64,000 bases of DNA from Roseibium sp. HPY-6 (GTDB lineage Bacteria; Pseudomonadota; Alphaproteobacteria; Rhizobiales; Stappiaceae): assembly GCF_040530035.1 (NCBI RefSeq), contig NZ_JBEWCD010000002.1:2215793-2279792 (forward strand), in the 5' to 3' direction. Of the stretch, positions 56,022 through 64,000 are shown in pieces; the first letter of the stretch is position 1, and each line of letters starts with the position of its first letter. The notes under the pieces were generated by a model. That model had not been told where the DNA came from, searched no databases, and saw only the letters and a program-made list of their open reading frames with translations. Both the position numbers and the translations under genes were made by a program.

Positions 56022-57052
56022 CCCGTGTTCTGATTGCCGGGCTCGGCAATATGGGCCTTTCTCATGCGCTCGCGCACCATCGGAATGACGCCTCCGAGAT
56101 TGTCGCCTTGGTGAACCGTTCCGGTGAGGTCGACCACGCGGAGCTGGACGGGTATCCGGTCTTCAACAGTTACGAAGTCGCTCTTGAAAAGACATCGCCC
56201 GACCTGGTGGTGATCGCCACGTATTCAGACAGTCATGCCGATTATGCAGTGGCAGCCATGCATGCCGGCGCGCATGTTTTTGTCGAAAAGCCGCTGGCGA
56301 CGACTGTTGAAGACGCCAGGAGGGTCGTGGCATGTGCCCGGGAGACAAACAAGAAGCTGGTGGTTGGCTACATACTGCGTCATCACCCGTCCTGGGTGAG
56401 GCTGATTGAGGAAGCCCGGGCCCTCGGCGGCCCATACGTGTTCCGCATGAACCTCAACCAGCAGAGCACGGGTGCCGAATGGGAAACGCACAAGGCCCTG
56501 ATGCAGACAACAGCGCCGATTGTCGACTGCGGCGTGCACTATGTGGATGTTTGGTGCCAGATCACGGACGCAGTTCCTGTCACGGTCAACGGCATGGGAT
56601 TGCGGCTATCTGACGAGATCGCGCCGGACATGTACAACTACGGGCAGTTTCAGGTGACTTTCGACGACGGGTCCGTCGGCTGGTACGAAGCGGGCTGGGG
56701 ACCCATGATGTCGGAAACGGCATTCTTCGTGAAAGACGTCGTTTCACCCGCCGGGTCCGTTTCCATCGTGGAGGGCAACAAGGGCGCTTCAGCCGACGTC
56801 GACGGCCACACAAAAGTTGGCGGCCTGCTGGTGCATCGCCCGGGTGGAGATATCAACATCGATCTGCCGGACGAACCCGGTCATCAGGAACTTTGCGATG
56901 CGGAGCAGGCCTTTATGCTGCGCGCTGTATCAGAAGACATTGATCTGACCCGGCACATGCAGGATGCCGTCCGCTCGCTCGCCATTTGTCTGGCTGCCGA
57001 TCAGAGCGTGCGCACAGGGCAGCCTGTATCACTGAAGGAGCCAACGCCATGA
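56018..57052 (+). CDS. Gfo/Idh/MocA family oxidoreductase
   Basis: A 344-residue NAD(P)-dependent sugar or polyol dehydrogenase. The N-terminal Rossmann motif is RVLIAGLGNMGLSHA, followed by VIATYSDSHADYAVAAMHAGAHVFVEKPLATT (the EKP motif) and a C-terminal alpha/beta domain with IVDCGVHYVDVW carrying the catalytic histidine region. It is embedded in the ABC operon between the permeases and the ATPase, so it probably oxidises the imported sugar or polyol. It overlaps both neighbours by ATGA. Confidence 0.94.
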   Translation: MTRVLIAGLGNMGLSHALAHHRNDASEIVALVNRSGEVDHAELDGYPVFNSYEVALEKTSPDLVVIATYSDSHADYAVAAMHAGAHVFVEKPLATTVEDARRVVACARETNKKLVVGYILRHHPSWVRLIEEARALGGPYVFRMNLNQQSTGAEWETHKALMQTTAPIVDCGVHYVDVWCQITDAVPVTVNGMGLRLSDEIAPDMYNYGQFQVTFDDGSVGWYEAGWGPMMSETAFFVKDVVSPAGSVSIVEGNKGASADVDGHTKVGGLLVHRPGGDINIDLPDEPGHQELCDAEQAFMLRAVSEDIDLTRHMQDAVRSLAICLAADQSVRTGQPVSLKEPTP

Positions 57053-58047
57053 CGGCGCTCACGCTGAAGAACGTCAACAAGTCGTTTGGTCAGGTTCATG
57101 TCCTCAAGGACGTCAATCTTGAGGTCGAAGACGGTGAATTCGTTGTTTTCGTCGGCCCGTCCGGCTGCGGCAAGTCCACGCTTCTTCGCGTTATTGCCGG
57201 ATTGGAGGATGTCACTTCCGGCGACATTCACATCGGCGGGGAACAGGTGAATTTCACACCGCCTTCGAAACGCGGCATCGCTATGGTGTTCCAGAGCTAC
57301 GCGCTTTACCCGCATCTTAACGTCAGGGGCAACATGTCGCTGGCCTTGAAGCAGGAAAGGCAAAGCAAGGACGTTATCGAACAGCGGATCGCTGAAGCCT
57401 CGCGCATGCTGAACCTGCAGGACTATCTTGAGCGGTATCCGTCAGAGCTTTCCGGTGGACAGCGCCAGCGGGTTGCGATCGGTCGGGCCATTGTACGCCA
57501 TCCCAAGCTTTTTCTGTTCGACGAGCCTCTCTCGAATTTGGACGCAGCGCTTAGAATGAACACGCGTTTGGAGATCGCCAACCTACACCGCCAGCTCGAA
57601 GCCTCGATGATTTATGTTACCCACGATCAGTCCGAGGCGATGACGCTGGCCGACAAGATCGTTGTTTTGCGGGACGGGTATGTGGAACAGATCGGCAGTC
57701 CGATGGAACTCTACAACAATCCGGTCAACAGGTTTGTTGCCGGTTTCCTCGGGTCCCCGGCGATGAACTTTCTGCCGGCCGGACTTCTGAATGAAGGTGA
57801 TGAACGGACGCTCGGCGTGCGTCCGGAAGACCTCGTTCTGTCCGACAGCGGCGCGCTGAAGGCGACGGTCGAACATGTCGAACATCTTGGCGGCGACACC
57901 AATGTCATTGCCAGAATGAAAGGACACCCGGTCACGGCGAGATTTTTTGGACAGCATCAGATTGAGCCGGGGAGGGAACTGGATCTCTCTATTTCGGATG
58001 GCAAGTCCTATTTCTTCGATGCCGCAGGCGATCGTTTGAGTGCCTGA
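57049..58047 (+). CDS. ABC sugar transporter ATP-binding protein (MalK/UgpC-like)
   Basis: A 332-residue ATPase. Walker A is GPSGCGKST, the Q-loop lies in MVFQSYALYPHLNV, the signature is LSGGQRQRVAIGRA, and Walker B is LFLFDEPLSNLD; the H-loop is VTHDQSEAM. A C-terminal regulatory TOBE-type domain follows (LGVRPEDLVL). The ATG at 57049 overlaps the oxidoreductase stop; an upstream in-frame extension lies inside that gene. It is the last gene of the operon and is convergent with the sigma factor gene. Confidence 0.96.
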   Translation: MTALTLKNVNKSFGQVHVLKDVNLEVEDGEFVVFVGPSGCGKSTLLRVIAGLEDVTSGDIHIGGEQVNFTPPSKRGIAMVFQSYALYPHLNVRGNMSLALKQERQSKDVIEQRIAEASRMLNLQDYLERYPSELSGGQRQRVAIGRAIVRHPKLFLFDEPLSNLDAALRMNTRLEIANLHRQLEASMIYVTHDQSEAMTLADKIVVLRDGYVEQIGSPMELYNNPVNRFVAGFLGSPAMNFLPAGLLNEGDERTLGVRPEDLVLSDSGALKATVEHVEHLGGDTNVIARMKGHPVTARFFGQHQIEPGRELDLSISDGKSYFFDAAGDRLSA

Positions 58048-58061
58048 TCCTGCGATCGCGC

Positions 58062-58661
58062 TCACGCGGCAACAGCAAGACTGGCGCTGGTGGCTGTTTC
58101 GCTCAAATGGTGCCGCAATTCGTTCTTAGCCGTTGCCATGCGCGATTTAACGGTACCGACCGGGCATCCGAGAATGTCGGCAGTCTCGGAATAGAGGTAG
58201 CCTTCAAAGAAGGTGAGTTCGACAATCGTTCTGAGGTCCGGCTTCAGCTTTTGAAGAGCATTTCTCAGATCGCGTCGTTGGACGATGGTATCGGCTGTAT
58301 CATCACCGGCCGGGATCTCACATGAATCCAAATCGAGTTCTTGTGTACGCCCGTTCCGTTTTTGCCTCTGCTTGATCGCAAGCCGGTAGGCGATGCCGAA
58401 CATCCATGTGGACGCCTTGGACCGGCCCTGGAACCTATCGGATTTGCGCCAGACCACCAGGAAGGTATCGTTGGTGACTTCTTCCGCTGCTTCATGATCC
58501 CCGGTCACCCGCCGCGCAAAATTCAGCAGACGTGACGCGTGTCTGCGATGAATTGTCTCGAAGGCTGCCTGGTCGCCTCTCGTAACGGCGCGCAGCAACT
58601 GATCATCGTCCGTTCTCAGTTGGTGCGCTTTGCCGTTGTTGACCGCGTGTAATTGTCCCAT
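58062..58661 (-). CDS. ECF-like RNA polymerase sigma factor
   Basis: A 199-residue group 4 sigma factor. Region 2 spans about residues 28-100 (FETIHRRHASRLLNFARRVT, DTFLVVWRKSDRFQGRSKASTWMFGIAYRLAIKQ), region 4 about 130-185 (LKPDLRTIVELTFFEGYLYSETADILGCPVGTVKSRMATAK) with a clear helix-turn-helix. No anti-sigma gene follows: the next gene is the convergent ABC ATPase, 14 bp away. Its regulon and trigger are unknown. An RTX protein gene lies upstream on the same strand behind a terminator. Confidence 0.92.
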   Translation of the reverse strand: MGQLHAVNNGKAHQLRTDDDQLLRAVTRGDQAAFETIHRRHASRLLNFARRVTGDHEAAEEVTNDTFLVVWRKSDRFQGRSKASTWMFGIAYRLAIKQRQKRNGRTQELDLDSCEIPAGDDTADTIVQRRDLRNALQKLKPDLRTIVELTFFEGYLYSETADILGCPVGTVKSRMATAKNELRHHLSETATSASLAVAA

Positions 58662-58924
58662 CTTCAGCGCCTATCCTTAAGCAAAGGGGGTGCGTTCGCC
58701 GGCTCGGGGAAAGAGCTTGCGGTCTCGCAGTCCTGTTCAAATCCAGTTTGAAGTTCGCAGTTCTCTGCAGAACCTGAGCCTAGGATGGCAATCTTCCGCT
58801 TCAGTGCTTATGACGCGCGTCACAACCAAAGAGCTGTGCTCTTGCAAGATGCACTAAAATCATCGCGAGACGTTGAGTTCGTCAGCACCAGGGTCTTCGA
58901 AGGAAAATAAAGCGAAGATGCACA
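58662..58924. other. Promoter region of the sigma factor gene
   Basis: About 260 bp without a gene. Small inverted repeat gttct-N4-agaac near 58761; no EcfG-type GGAAC-N16-CGTT promoter was found. Confidence 0.4.
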
Positions 58925-58959
58925 GGAAAAGCCCCGCCGGTGGCAGACCGGCGAGGCTT
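58925..58959 (-). terminator. Rho-independent terminator of the RTX gene
   Basis: A 13-bp stem with one wobble pair (aagccccgccggt / accggcgaggctt, 5-nt loop) followed on the minus strand by tttt. It starts 24 bp after the RTX stop codon. Confidence 0.85.
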
Positions 58960-58982
58960 CCAAAGGAGTTTTGTTGCGTGCG

Positions 58983-61349
58983 TTATGCGAAGTGGAAGTC
59001 GTTGGTGCTGAAATCCTCAACGCTTGCGTCTTCAAAGGTGATCAGCTTCCCGTTGACGTCGAGCTGCACGTCATCGCCATCCTGCACAAGCTGGTTCACA
59101 AGATCAGACGCCGTCAGGTTTTCATCCGTGATGAAAAGAAGCCGATCCGCGTTGATATCGAAGTCAGTGATAATCTTCACACCTGTGTCTTCGGCAGTGA
59201 ACACGAACGTATCCGAGCCTTCGCCGCCCGCCAGAATATCAAAACCCGATCCGCTGCGGATGACATTGTCCTGAGCATCGCCCGTGATGACGTCATCGAA
59301 GTCTGTGCCGGTAACATTTTCAAAATTCACTGCCGTCGAACCGTCCAGCGTACCGGCCGCAAGATCGACCTCAACACCTGCAGCTGCCTTTGAGAGGTCC
59401 AGCGTGTCGATACCGTCGCCGCCATCGAGATCCAGTTTGATTTCGTCCAGAACGTTGTCGACGATCTGTGCCGTGTCGTCGCCTCCGCCGAAATTGGTCT
59501 CAAGCACTTCCGTATTGCGGATGTCGAGCTGGAAGAGCCCGTTGACGGTCTGGTCATTGACTTCAACACGCGCAAACTGCACGCCGTCGGGTGTCACGGA
59601 AAATTCGGCAACGTCCTTGTTCTGCAGGTCGTCATTGACGAGATCGGTGTTGAAGTTGACCTGGACCCGGTCGTAGTCGGCACCGCCATCCATCAGGTCC
59701 GAACCATCGCCATTGTTCCACACAAGCAAATCATCGCCGTCTTCGCCGAAGACAAAATCATTGCCCTTGTTGGCGACCAGCGTGTCGTTGCCGGCGCGGC
59801 CATAGATCGTGTCGACGCCGCCAAGCCCGGAAATGACATTGTCCTGATCGTCGCCGGCAATCTTGTCGTCGAACTCAGTGCCGATAACGTTCTCGAAATT
59901 GACAGCCTTGGAGTTTTCCAGCGTACCGGCCGAAAGATCGACCTCAACACCTGCAGCTGCCTTTGAGAGGTCCAGCGTGTCGATACCGTCGCCGCCATCG
60001 AGATCCAGTTTGATCTCGTCCAGAACGTTGTCGACGATCTGTGCCGTGTCGTCGCCTCCGCCGAAATTGGTCTCAAGCACTTCCGTATTGCGGATGTCGA
60101 GCTGGAAGAGCCCGTTGACGGTCTGGTCATTGACTTCAACACGCGCAAACTGCACGCCGTCGGGTGTCACGGAAAATTCGGCAACGTCCTTGTTCTGCAG
60201 GTCGTCATTGACGAGATCGGTGTTGAAGTTGACCTGGACCCGGTCGTAGTCGGCACCGCCATCCATCAGGTCCGAACCATCGCCATTGTTCCACACAAGC
60301 AAATCATCGCCGTCTTCGCCGAAGACAAAATCATTGCCCTTGTTGGCGACCAGCGTGTCGTTGCCGGCGCGGCCATAGATCGTGTCGACGCCGCCAAGCC
60401 CGGAAATGACATTGTCCTTATCGTCGCCGGCTATCTTGTCGTCGAGTTCCGTGCCGATAACGTTCTCGAAATTGACAGCCTTGGAGTTTTCCAGCGTTCC
60501 AGCGGCAAGGTCGACCTCAACACCGGCAGCAGCCCGCGACAGGTCAAGAGTATCGATACCGTCGCCGCCATCCAGATCCAGTTTGATTTCGTCCAGAACG
60601 TTGTCGACGATCTGTGCCGTGTCGTCGCCGCCACCGAAATTGGTTTCGAGCACTTCTGTCTTGCGAATGTCGAGTTCAAACAACCCGTTGACGGTCTGGT
60701 CGTTTACTTCAACCCTTGCAAACTGGACTCCCTTAGGGGTGACGGAAAACTCGGCGACGTCCTTGTTCTGAAGATCGTTATTGACGAGATCGGTGTCGAA
60801 GTTGACTTGAACGCGGTCGTAGCCGCGGCCGCCGTTCATGAGGTCCGACCCATCACCGTTGTTCCAGACCAGCAGGTCGTCGCCGGCACCGCCGAACATC
60901 TTGTCGTTGCCCTTATTGCCGACCAGACGGTCATCACCTTTGCCACCACGCAGCGTGTCCTCGCCGTCGCCGCCATTCAGATTGTCGTTGCCGTGGCCTC
61001 CGGAAATCTTGTCATTGCCTGCGCCGCCAAAGGCGAGGTCGTTGCCATATCCGCCAAAGATCTTGTCGTTGCCGATGCCGCCGAACATCAGGTCGTTGCC
61101 GTACCCGCCAAAGATCTTGTCGTTGCCATAGCCGCCGAAAATCAGATCATTTCCGAAGCCACCGAAGATGTGGTCGTTACCCTTACCGCCAAAGATGAGG
61201 TCGTTGCCGAACCCGCCGAAGATTTTGTCGTTGCCGCCGTTACCGAAAATCAGGTCATTGCCAAAGCCGCCAAAGAGAAGATCTCCTTGATCGGATCCGT
61301 TGATGAATTGAGGGCGGAAGAAATTCAGGAAGGAATAAAGGAAGCTCAT
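58983..61349 (-). CDS. RTX (hemolysin-type calcium-binding) protein with three long internal repeats
   Basis: A 788-residue probable type I secretion substrate without a signal peptide. Residues about 18-165 are dense GGxGxD nonapeptide repeats (GNGGNDKIFGGFGNDLIFGG), which bind calcium in a parallel beta-roll. Residues about 145-715 hold three copies of a 191-residue unit, each with a further RTX part (GRAGNDTLVANKGND), a WNNGDGSDLM segment, VQVNF...LQNKDVAEFSVTP and LDLDGGDGIDTLDLS. The end (SGFDILAGGEGSDTFVF, then FEDASVEDFSTNDFHFA) is like other RTX C-terminal secretion signals. The ATG has AGGAG 7 nt upstream. No type I secretion genes lie nearby. Adhesin or matrix protein is likely; function untested. 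Confidence 0.9.
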   Translation of the reverse strand: MSFLYSFLNFFRPQFINGSDQGDLLFGGFGNDLIFGNGGNDKIFGGFGNDLIFGGKGNDHIFGGFGNDLIFGGYGNDKIFGGYGNDLMFGGIGNDKIFGGYGNDLAFGGAGNDKISGGHGNDNLNGGDGEDTLRGGKGDDRLVGNKGNDKMFGGAGDDLLVWNNGDGSDLMNGGRGYDRVQVNFDTDLVNNDLQNKDVAEFSVTPKGVQFARVEVNDQTVNGLFELDIRKTEVLETNFGGGDDTAQIVDNVLDEIKLDLDGGDGIDTLDLSRAAAGVEVDLAAGTLENSKAVNFENVIGTELDDKIAGDDKDNVISGLGGVDTIYGRAGNDTLVANKGNDFVFGEDGDDLLVWNNGDGSDLMDGGADYDRVQVNFNTDLVNDDLQNKDVAEFSVTPDGVQFARVEVNDQTVNGLFQLDIRNTEVLETNFGGGDDTAQIVDNVLDEIKLDLDGGDGIDTLDLSKAAAGVEVDLSAGTLENSKAVNFENVIGTEFDDKIAGDDQDNVISGLGGVDTIYGRAGNDTLVANKGNDFVFGEDGDDLLVWNNGDGSDLMDGGADYDRVQVNFNTDLVNDDLQNKDVAEFSVTPDGVQFARVEVNDQTVNGLFQLDIRNTEVLETNFGGGDDTAQIVDNVLDEIKLDLDGGDGIDTLDLSKAAAGVEVDLAAGTLDGSTAVNFENVTGTDFDDVITGDAQDNVIRSGSGFDILAGGEGSDTFVFTAEDTGVKIITDFDINADRLLFITDENLTASDLVNQLVQDGDDVQLDVNGKLITFEDASVEDFSTNDFHFA
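59197..60915. repeat. Three tandem 573-bp repeats inside the RTX gene
   Basis: The coding sequence repeats with a period of 573 bp (191 codons). Copies two and three (in protein order) read as identical over about 400 bp (59443-59845 against 60016-60418), while the N-proximal copy has many silent and some replacement differences. The final 30 residues of the last copy diverge into the C-terminal region. Confidence 0.9.
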
Positions 61350-61537
61350 TGCAGATCTCCTGTCGTCTTGAAAAAAGCACCTGCATTGGCCCGCCAGGTG
61401 CGGCGGGGCTGTTCAAAACTGTGATTGGGAAAGTGTGCCGGTGCGCTCGCGAGGTGCGAGTACCTCTATGTTCGCGGCTGGCCGGAAAAGGTTCAAAAAA
61501 AAATTTTGGCAGTCCAACAGACAAGGCTGCGAACAAA

Positions 61538-61568
61538 GAAAAAGCCGCCCAGGTCGTCCCGGGCGGCT
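61538..61568 (-). terminator. Rho-independent terminator of the pnt operon
   Basis: A stem agccgccc / gggcggct with an inner gg/cc pair, followed on the minus strand by tttttc. It lies about 25 bp after the pntB stop. Confidence 0.85.
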
Positions 61569-61591
61569 GTCATTTCGAAAGTGTCAGGCGA

Positions 61592-63025
61592 TTACTCGAT
61601 CATGGTCAGCAGCTTGTCGAGGCTGGCTTTGGCATCGCCGTAGTACATGCGCGTGTTCTCCTTGTAGAACAGCGGATTCTCGATGCCTGAATAACCTGTT
61701 CCCTGACCGCGCTTGGAAACAAACACCTGCTTGGCTTTCCAGACTTCCAGGACCGGCATGCCGGCAATCGGAGAGTTTGGATCCTCCTGGGCCGCCGGAT
61801 TGACGATGTCGTTGGAGCCAATGACGATGGCGACATCCGTTTCCGGGAAGTCCTCGTTGATCTCGTCCATTTCAAGAACGATGTCGTAAGGAACCTTCGC
61901 TTCCGCCAGCAGCACGTTCATGTGGCCGGGCAGGCGACCGGCAACCGGGTGGATGGCAAACCGGACATTCTTGCCCTTGGTTCTGAGGCGCTTGGTCAGT
62001 TCGCTGACCGATTGCTGCGCCTGGGCCACCGCCATGCCGTAGCCGGGAACGATGATGACGTTGTCCGCATCGTCCAGGGCAGCAGCCACACCGTCGGCAT
62101 CGATGGCGATCTGTTCCCCTTCGACTTCCATTGCCGGTCCGGCTGTATTGCCGAAACCACCGAGGATGACGGAGATGAACGACCGGTTCATCGCCTTACA
62201 CATGATGTAGGACAGGATCGCACCAGACGAGCCGACGAGCGCGCCGACAACAATCAGGAGGTCATTCCCGAGCGAGAAGCCGATGGCCGCCGCTGCCCAG
62301 CCCGAATAACTGTTCAGCATCGAGACGACGACCGGCATGTCCGCACCGCCGATACCCATGATCAGGTGATAGCCGATAAAGAAGGCCAGCAGCGTCATGA
62401 GGATGAGCGTCCAGATGCCGGCTCCGTTGAGGAACAGGATCAGCAAAATGAACGACAGGATCGCGGCGCTTGCATTGAGGGCGTGGCCACCTGGCAGCTT
62501 TTCTGCCTTGGATGTGATCTTTCCGGCCAGTTTGCCGAATGCCACGACCGACCCGGTGAAAGTCACCGCACCGATGAACACGCCGAGGAAAACCTCGACC
62601 TTCAGGATGGCTTGCTCGGCAGAGGTCTTCTTGGCAAGAATGGCAGCGAAACCTTCGAGTGCCTTGCGCTCTTCGTCGCTCATGGCCAGTACGCGGCCGA
62701 GTTCGATATAGGCGTTGAAGCCGACAAAGACAGCGGCAAGGCCGACCAGTGAGTGCATGGCGGCGACCAGCTGCGGCATTTCGGTCATCTGGACGCGCTG
62801 GGCGACGTAGTAGCCGATGACGCCGCCGCCGGCGATCAGGATGAGAGACAGCAGCCAGAGACCGGAGCCGGGCCCGATAAGTGTTGCGACAACAGCGAGG
62901 GCCATGCCGACGATGCCGTACCAGACGGCGCGTTTTGCACTTTCTTCACCCGACAGGCCGCCGAGCGAGAGAATGAACAAGATAGCCGCGACCACATAAA
63001 CGGCAGTGGTGAAACCAAATTCCAT
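61592..63025 (-). CDS. pntB: NAD(P) transhydrogenase subunit beta
   Basis: A 477-residue protein: eight to nine membrane helices (domain II) followed by the soluble NADP(H)-binding domain III ([76 protein letters not shown]). Proton-driven hydride transfer from NADH to NADP+ at the inner membrane supplies NADPH. It lies 12 bp downstream of pntA. AAGGAGG precedes the ATG. Confidence 0.97.
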   Translation of the reverse strand: MEFGFTTAVYVVAAILFILSLGGLSGEESAKRAVWYGIVGMALAVVATLIGPGSGLWLLSLILIAGGGVIGYYVAQRVQMTEMPQLVAAMHSLVGLAAVFVGFNAYIELGRVLAMSDEERKALEGFAAILAKKTSAEQAILKVEVFLGVFIGAVTFTGSVVAFGKLAGKITSKAEKLPGGHALNASAAILSFILLILFLNGAGIWTLILMTLLAFFIGYHLIMGIGGADMPVVVSMLNSYSGWAAAAIGFSLGNDLLIVVGALVGSSGAILSYIMCKAMNRSFISVILGGFGNTAGPAMEVEGEQIAIDADGVAAALDDADNVIIVPGYGMAVAQAQQSVSELTKRLRTKGKNVRFAIHPVAGRLPGHMNVLLAEAKVPYDIVLEMDEINEDFPETDVAIVIGSNDIVNPAAQEDPNSPIAGMPVLEVWKAKQVFVSKRGQGTGYSGIENPLFYKENTRMYYGDAKASLDKLLTMIE

Positions 63026-63037
63026 GGTTCGGCCTCC

Positions 63038-64000
63038 TTAAGACTTCTGGAACATGGCGAGCATGCGCCGCGTGACGAGGAAACCGCCGAAAATGTTTAT
63101 TCCGGCCATGAAGATGGAGAGACCTGCGAGCAGGATGATCAGGAACGAACCTGAGCCCACCTGTAGCAACGCGCCGACAATGATGATCGACGAAATGGCA
63201 TTTGTGACGGCCATCAAGGGTGTGTGCAGCGAATGGCTTACGTTCCAGATGACCTGGAAGCCGACAAAGACCGCGAGAACGAACACGATGAAGTGCTGGA
63301 GGAAACTCGCCGGTGCGACGAGGCCGACCAGCAGCATGAAGAGACCACCGACAGCCAGGAGTGTAACCTGCTGTTTTGTTTGCGCCTTGAACGCCGCAAC
63401 TTCCTGCGCGCGTTTTTCTTCAGGCGTCAGTTCCTTTGGCTTTTCCTTGGCCTTAGCGGCGATCGCCTGAACTTTTGGCGGCGGTGGCGGGAAGGTGATT
63501 TCGCCTTCATGCGTTACCGTTGCGCCGCGAATGACATCGTCTTCCATGTTGTGAACCAACTGCCCGTCTTTTTCGGGGGTGAGGTCCGTCATCATGTGAC
63601 GAATGTTCGTTGCATAGAGACTGGAGGATTGCGCCGCCATGCGGGACGGGAAGTCGGTATACCCGATTATGGTCACGCCATTGTCTGTCACGACCTTCTC
63701 GTCAGTGACAGTTCCCTCGACATTACCGCCACGCTCCGCTGCAAGGTCGATGATGACCGAACCTGGCTTCATGGCCTTGACCATGTCTTCCAGCCAGAGC
63801 TTGGGAGCAGGGCGGTTGGGGATCAATGCCGTGGTAATGACAATGTCCATGTCGGGCGCAAGCTCCCGGAACTTCGCCAACTGCGCTTCGCGGAATTCCG
63901 GAGAGGAGACACTGGCATAGCCGCCGCTCGAGGCGCCGTCCTGCTGTTCTTCTTCAAAATCGAGGTAGACGAATTCCGCGCCCATGGATTCGACCTGTTC
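63038..64000 (-). CDS. pntA: NAD(P) transhydrogenase subunit alpha, partial (C-terminal 320 residues)
   Basis: The frame enters from the right edge of the window, so the N-terminal NAD-binding part is cut. Visible are the AlaDH/PNT-type segments ([55 protein letters not shown]), a charged linker with [17 protein letters not shown], and four C-terminal membrane helices. Domains I and the helices are thus in one chain, as in E. coli PntA, not split into PntAA and PntAB. Confidence 0.96.
   Translation of the reverse strand, partial: EQVESMGAEFVYLDFEEEQQDGASSGGYASVSSPEFREAQLAKFRELAPDMDIVITTALIPNRPAPKLWLEDMVKAMKPGSVIIDLAAERGGNVEGTVTDEKVVTDNGVTIIGYTDFPSRMAAQSSSLYATNIRHMMTDLTPEKDGQLVHNMEDDVIRGATVTHEGEITFPPPPPKVQAIAAKAKEKPKELTPEEKRAQEVAAFKAQTKQQVTLLAVGGLFMLLVGLVAPASFLQHFIVFVLAVFVGFQVIWNVSHSLHTPLMAVTNAISSIIIVGALLQVGSGSFLIILLAGLSIFMAGINIFGGFLVTRRMLAMFQKS

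Noticed and set aside
60807..61424. A 205-codon plus-strand frame with valine/alanine repeats
   Set aside because: It is the reverse reading of the RTX nonapeptide repeats; the repeat periodicity comes from the coding strand.
61922..62752. A 276-codon plus-strand frame rich in Asp, Arg and His
   Set aside because: It lies antisense to pntB, which is fully supported by family motifs.

Overview
This window comes from an alphaproteobacterium that carries bacteriochlorophyll and carotenoid genes, so it is probably an aerobic anoxygenic phototroph. The combination of a crtI/bchIDO photosynthesis block, an E. coli-style fused pntA, a CUT1 sugar ABC operon and a large exosortase-type exopolysaccharide locus fits the Stappiaceae (Roseibium/Labrenzia type). 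That placement is inferred from gene content, not from a marker gene. I see no rRNA, tRNA, CRISPR array or intact insertion sequence.

Region 1 (1-8.5 kb) is the end of a photosynthesis gene cluster. It holds crtI (cut by the window start), a multi-pass membrane protein, a cytochrome P450 on the opposite strand, and an overlapping run bchI-bchD-bchO-ATP-grasp. Perfect TGT-N12-ACA boxes, the PpsR/CrtJ operator, lie upstream of crtI and of bchI. The P450, the ATP-grasp enzyme and the membrane protein are not standard pigment genes and are the most interesting part of this region.

Region 2 (8.9-13.7 kb) encodes three exported proteins: a helical-repeat protein, a protease with two trypsin-like domains plus PDZ and TPR-like parts, and a convergent subtilase.

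Region 3 (14.7-51 kb) is a Wzx/Wzy-type exopolysaccharide and exosortase locus. It starts with a VPLPA-CTERM protein and contains the priming sugar transferase, the rmlCBDA dTDP-L-rhamnose operon, a nucleotide-sugar dehydrogenase, six or seven glycosyltransferases, a Wzy-like polymerase, a Wzx-like flippase, a pyruvyl transferase with its FrhB-like partner, two hexapeptide acyltransferases and an FkbM methyltransferase. It also has a fused exosortase-EpsI (XrtD type), the PEP-CTERM-locus ATPase, a chain-length protein, a tyrosine autokinase and the PrsT-like TPR lipoprotein. A large beta-helix/LamG/RTX protein sits in the middle. No outer-membrane export protein (Wza/OPX) was found. The 20.8-29.3 kb and 41-43.5 kb stretches look AT-richer than the flanks, as is common for exchanged polysaccharide genes. 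Two TTAA-N7-TTAA (CtrA-type) boxes lie upstream of locus genes.

Region 4 (51.4-64 kb) is more ordinary: a small membrane protein, an NADPH-dependent FMN reductase, a five-gene sugar ABC transporter/dehydrogenase operon, an ECF-like sigma factor with no visible anti-sigma gene beside it, an RTX protein with three 191-residue internal repeats, and pntB-pntA (pntA cut by the window end).
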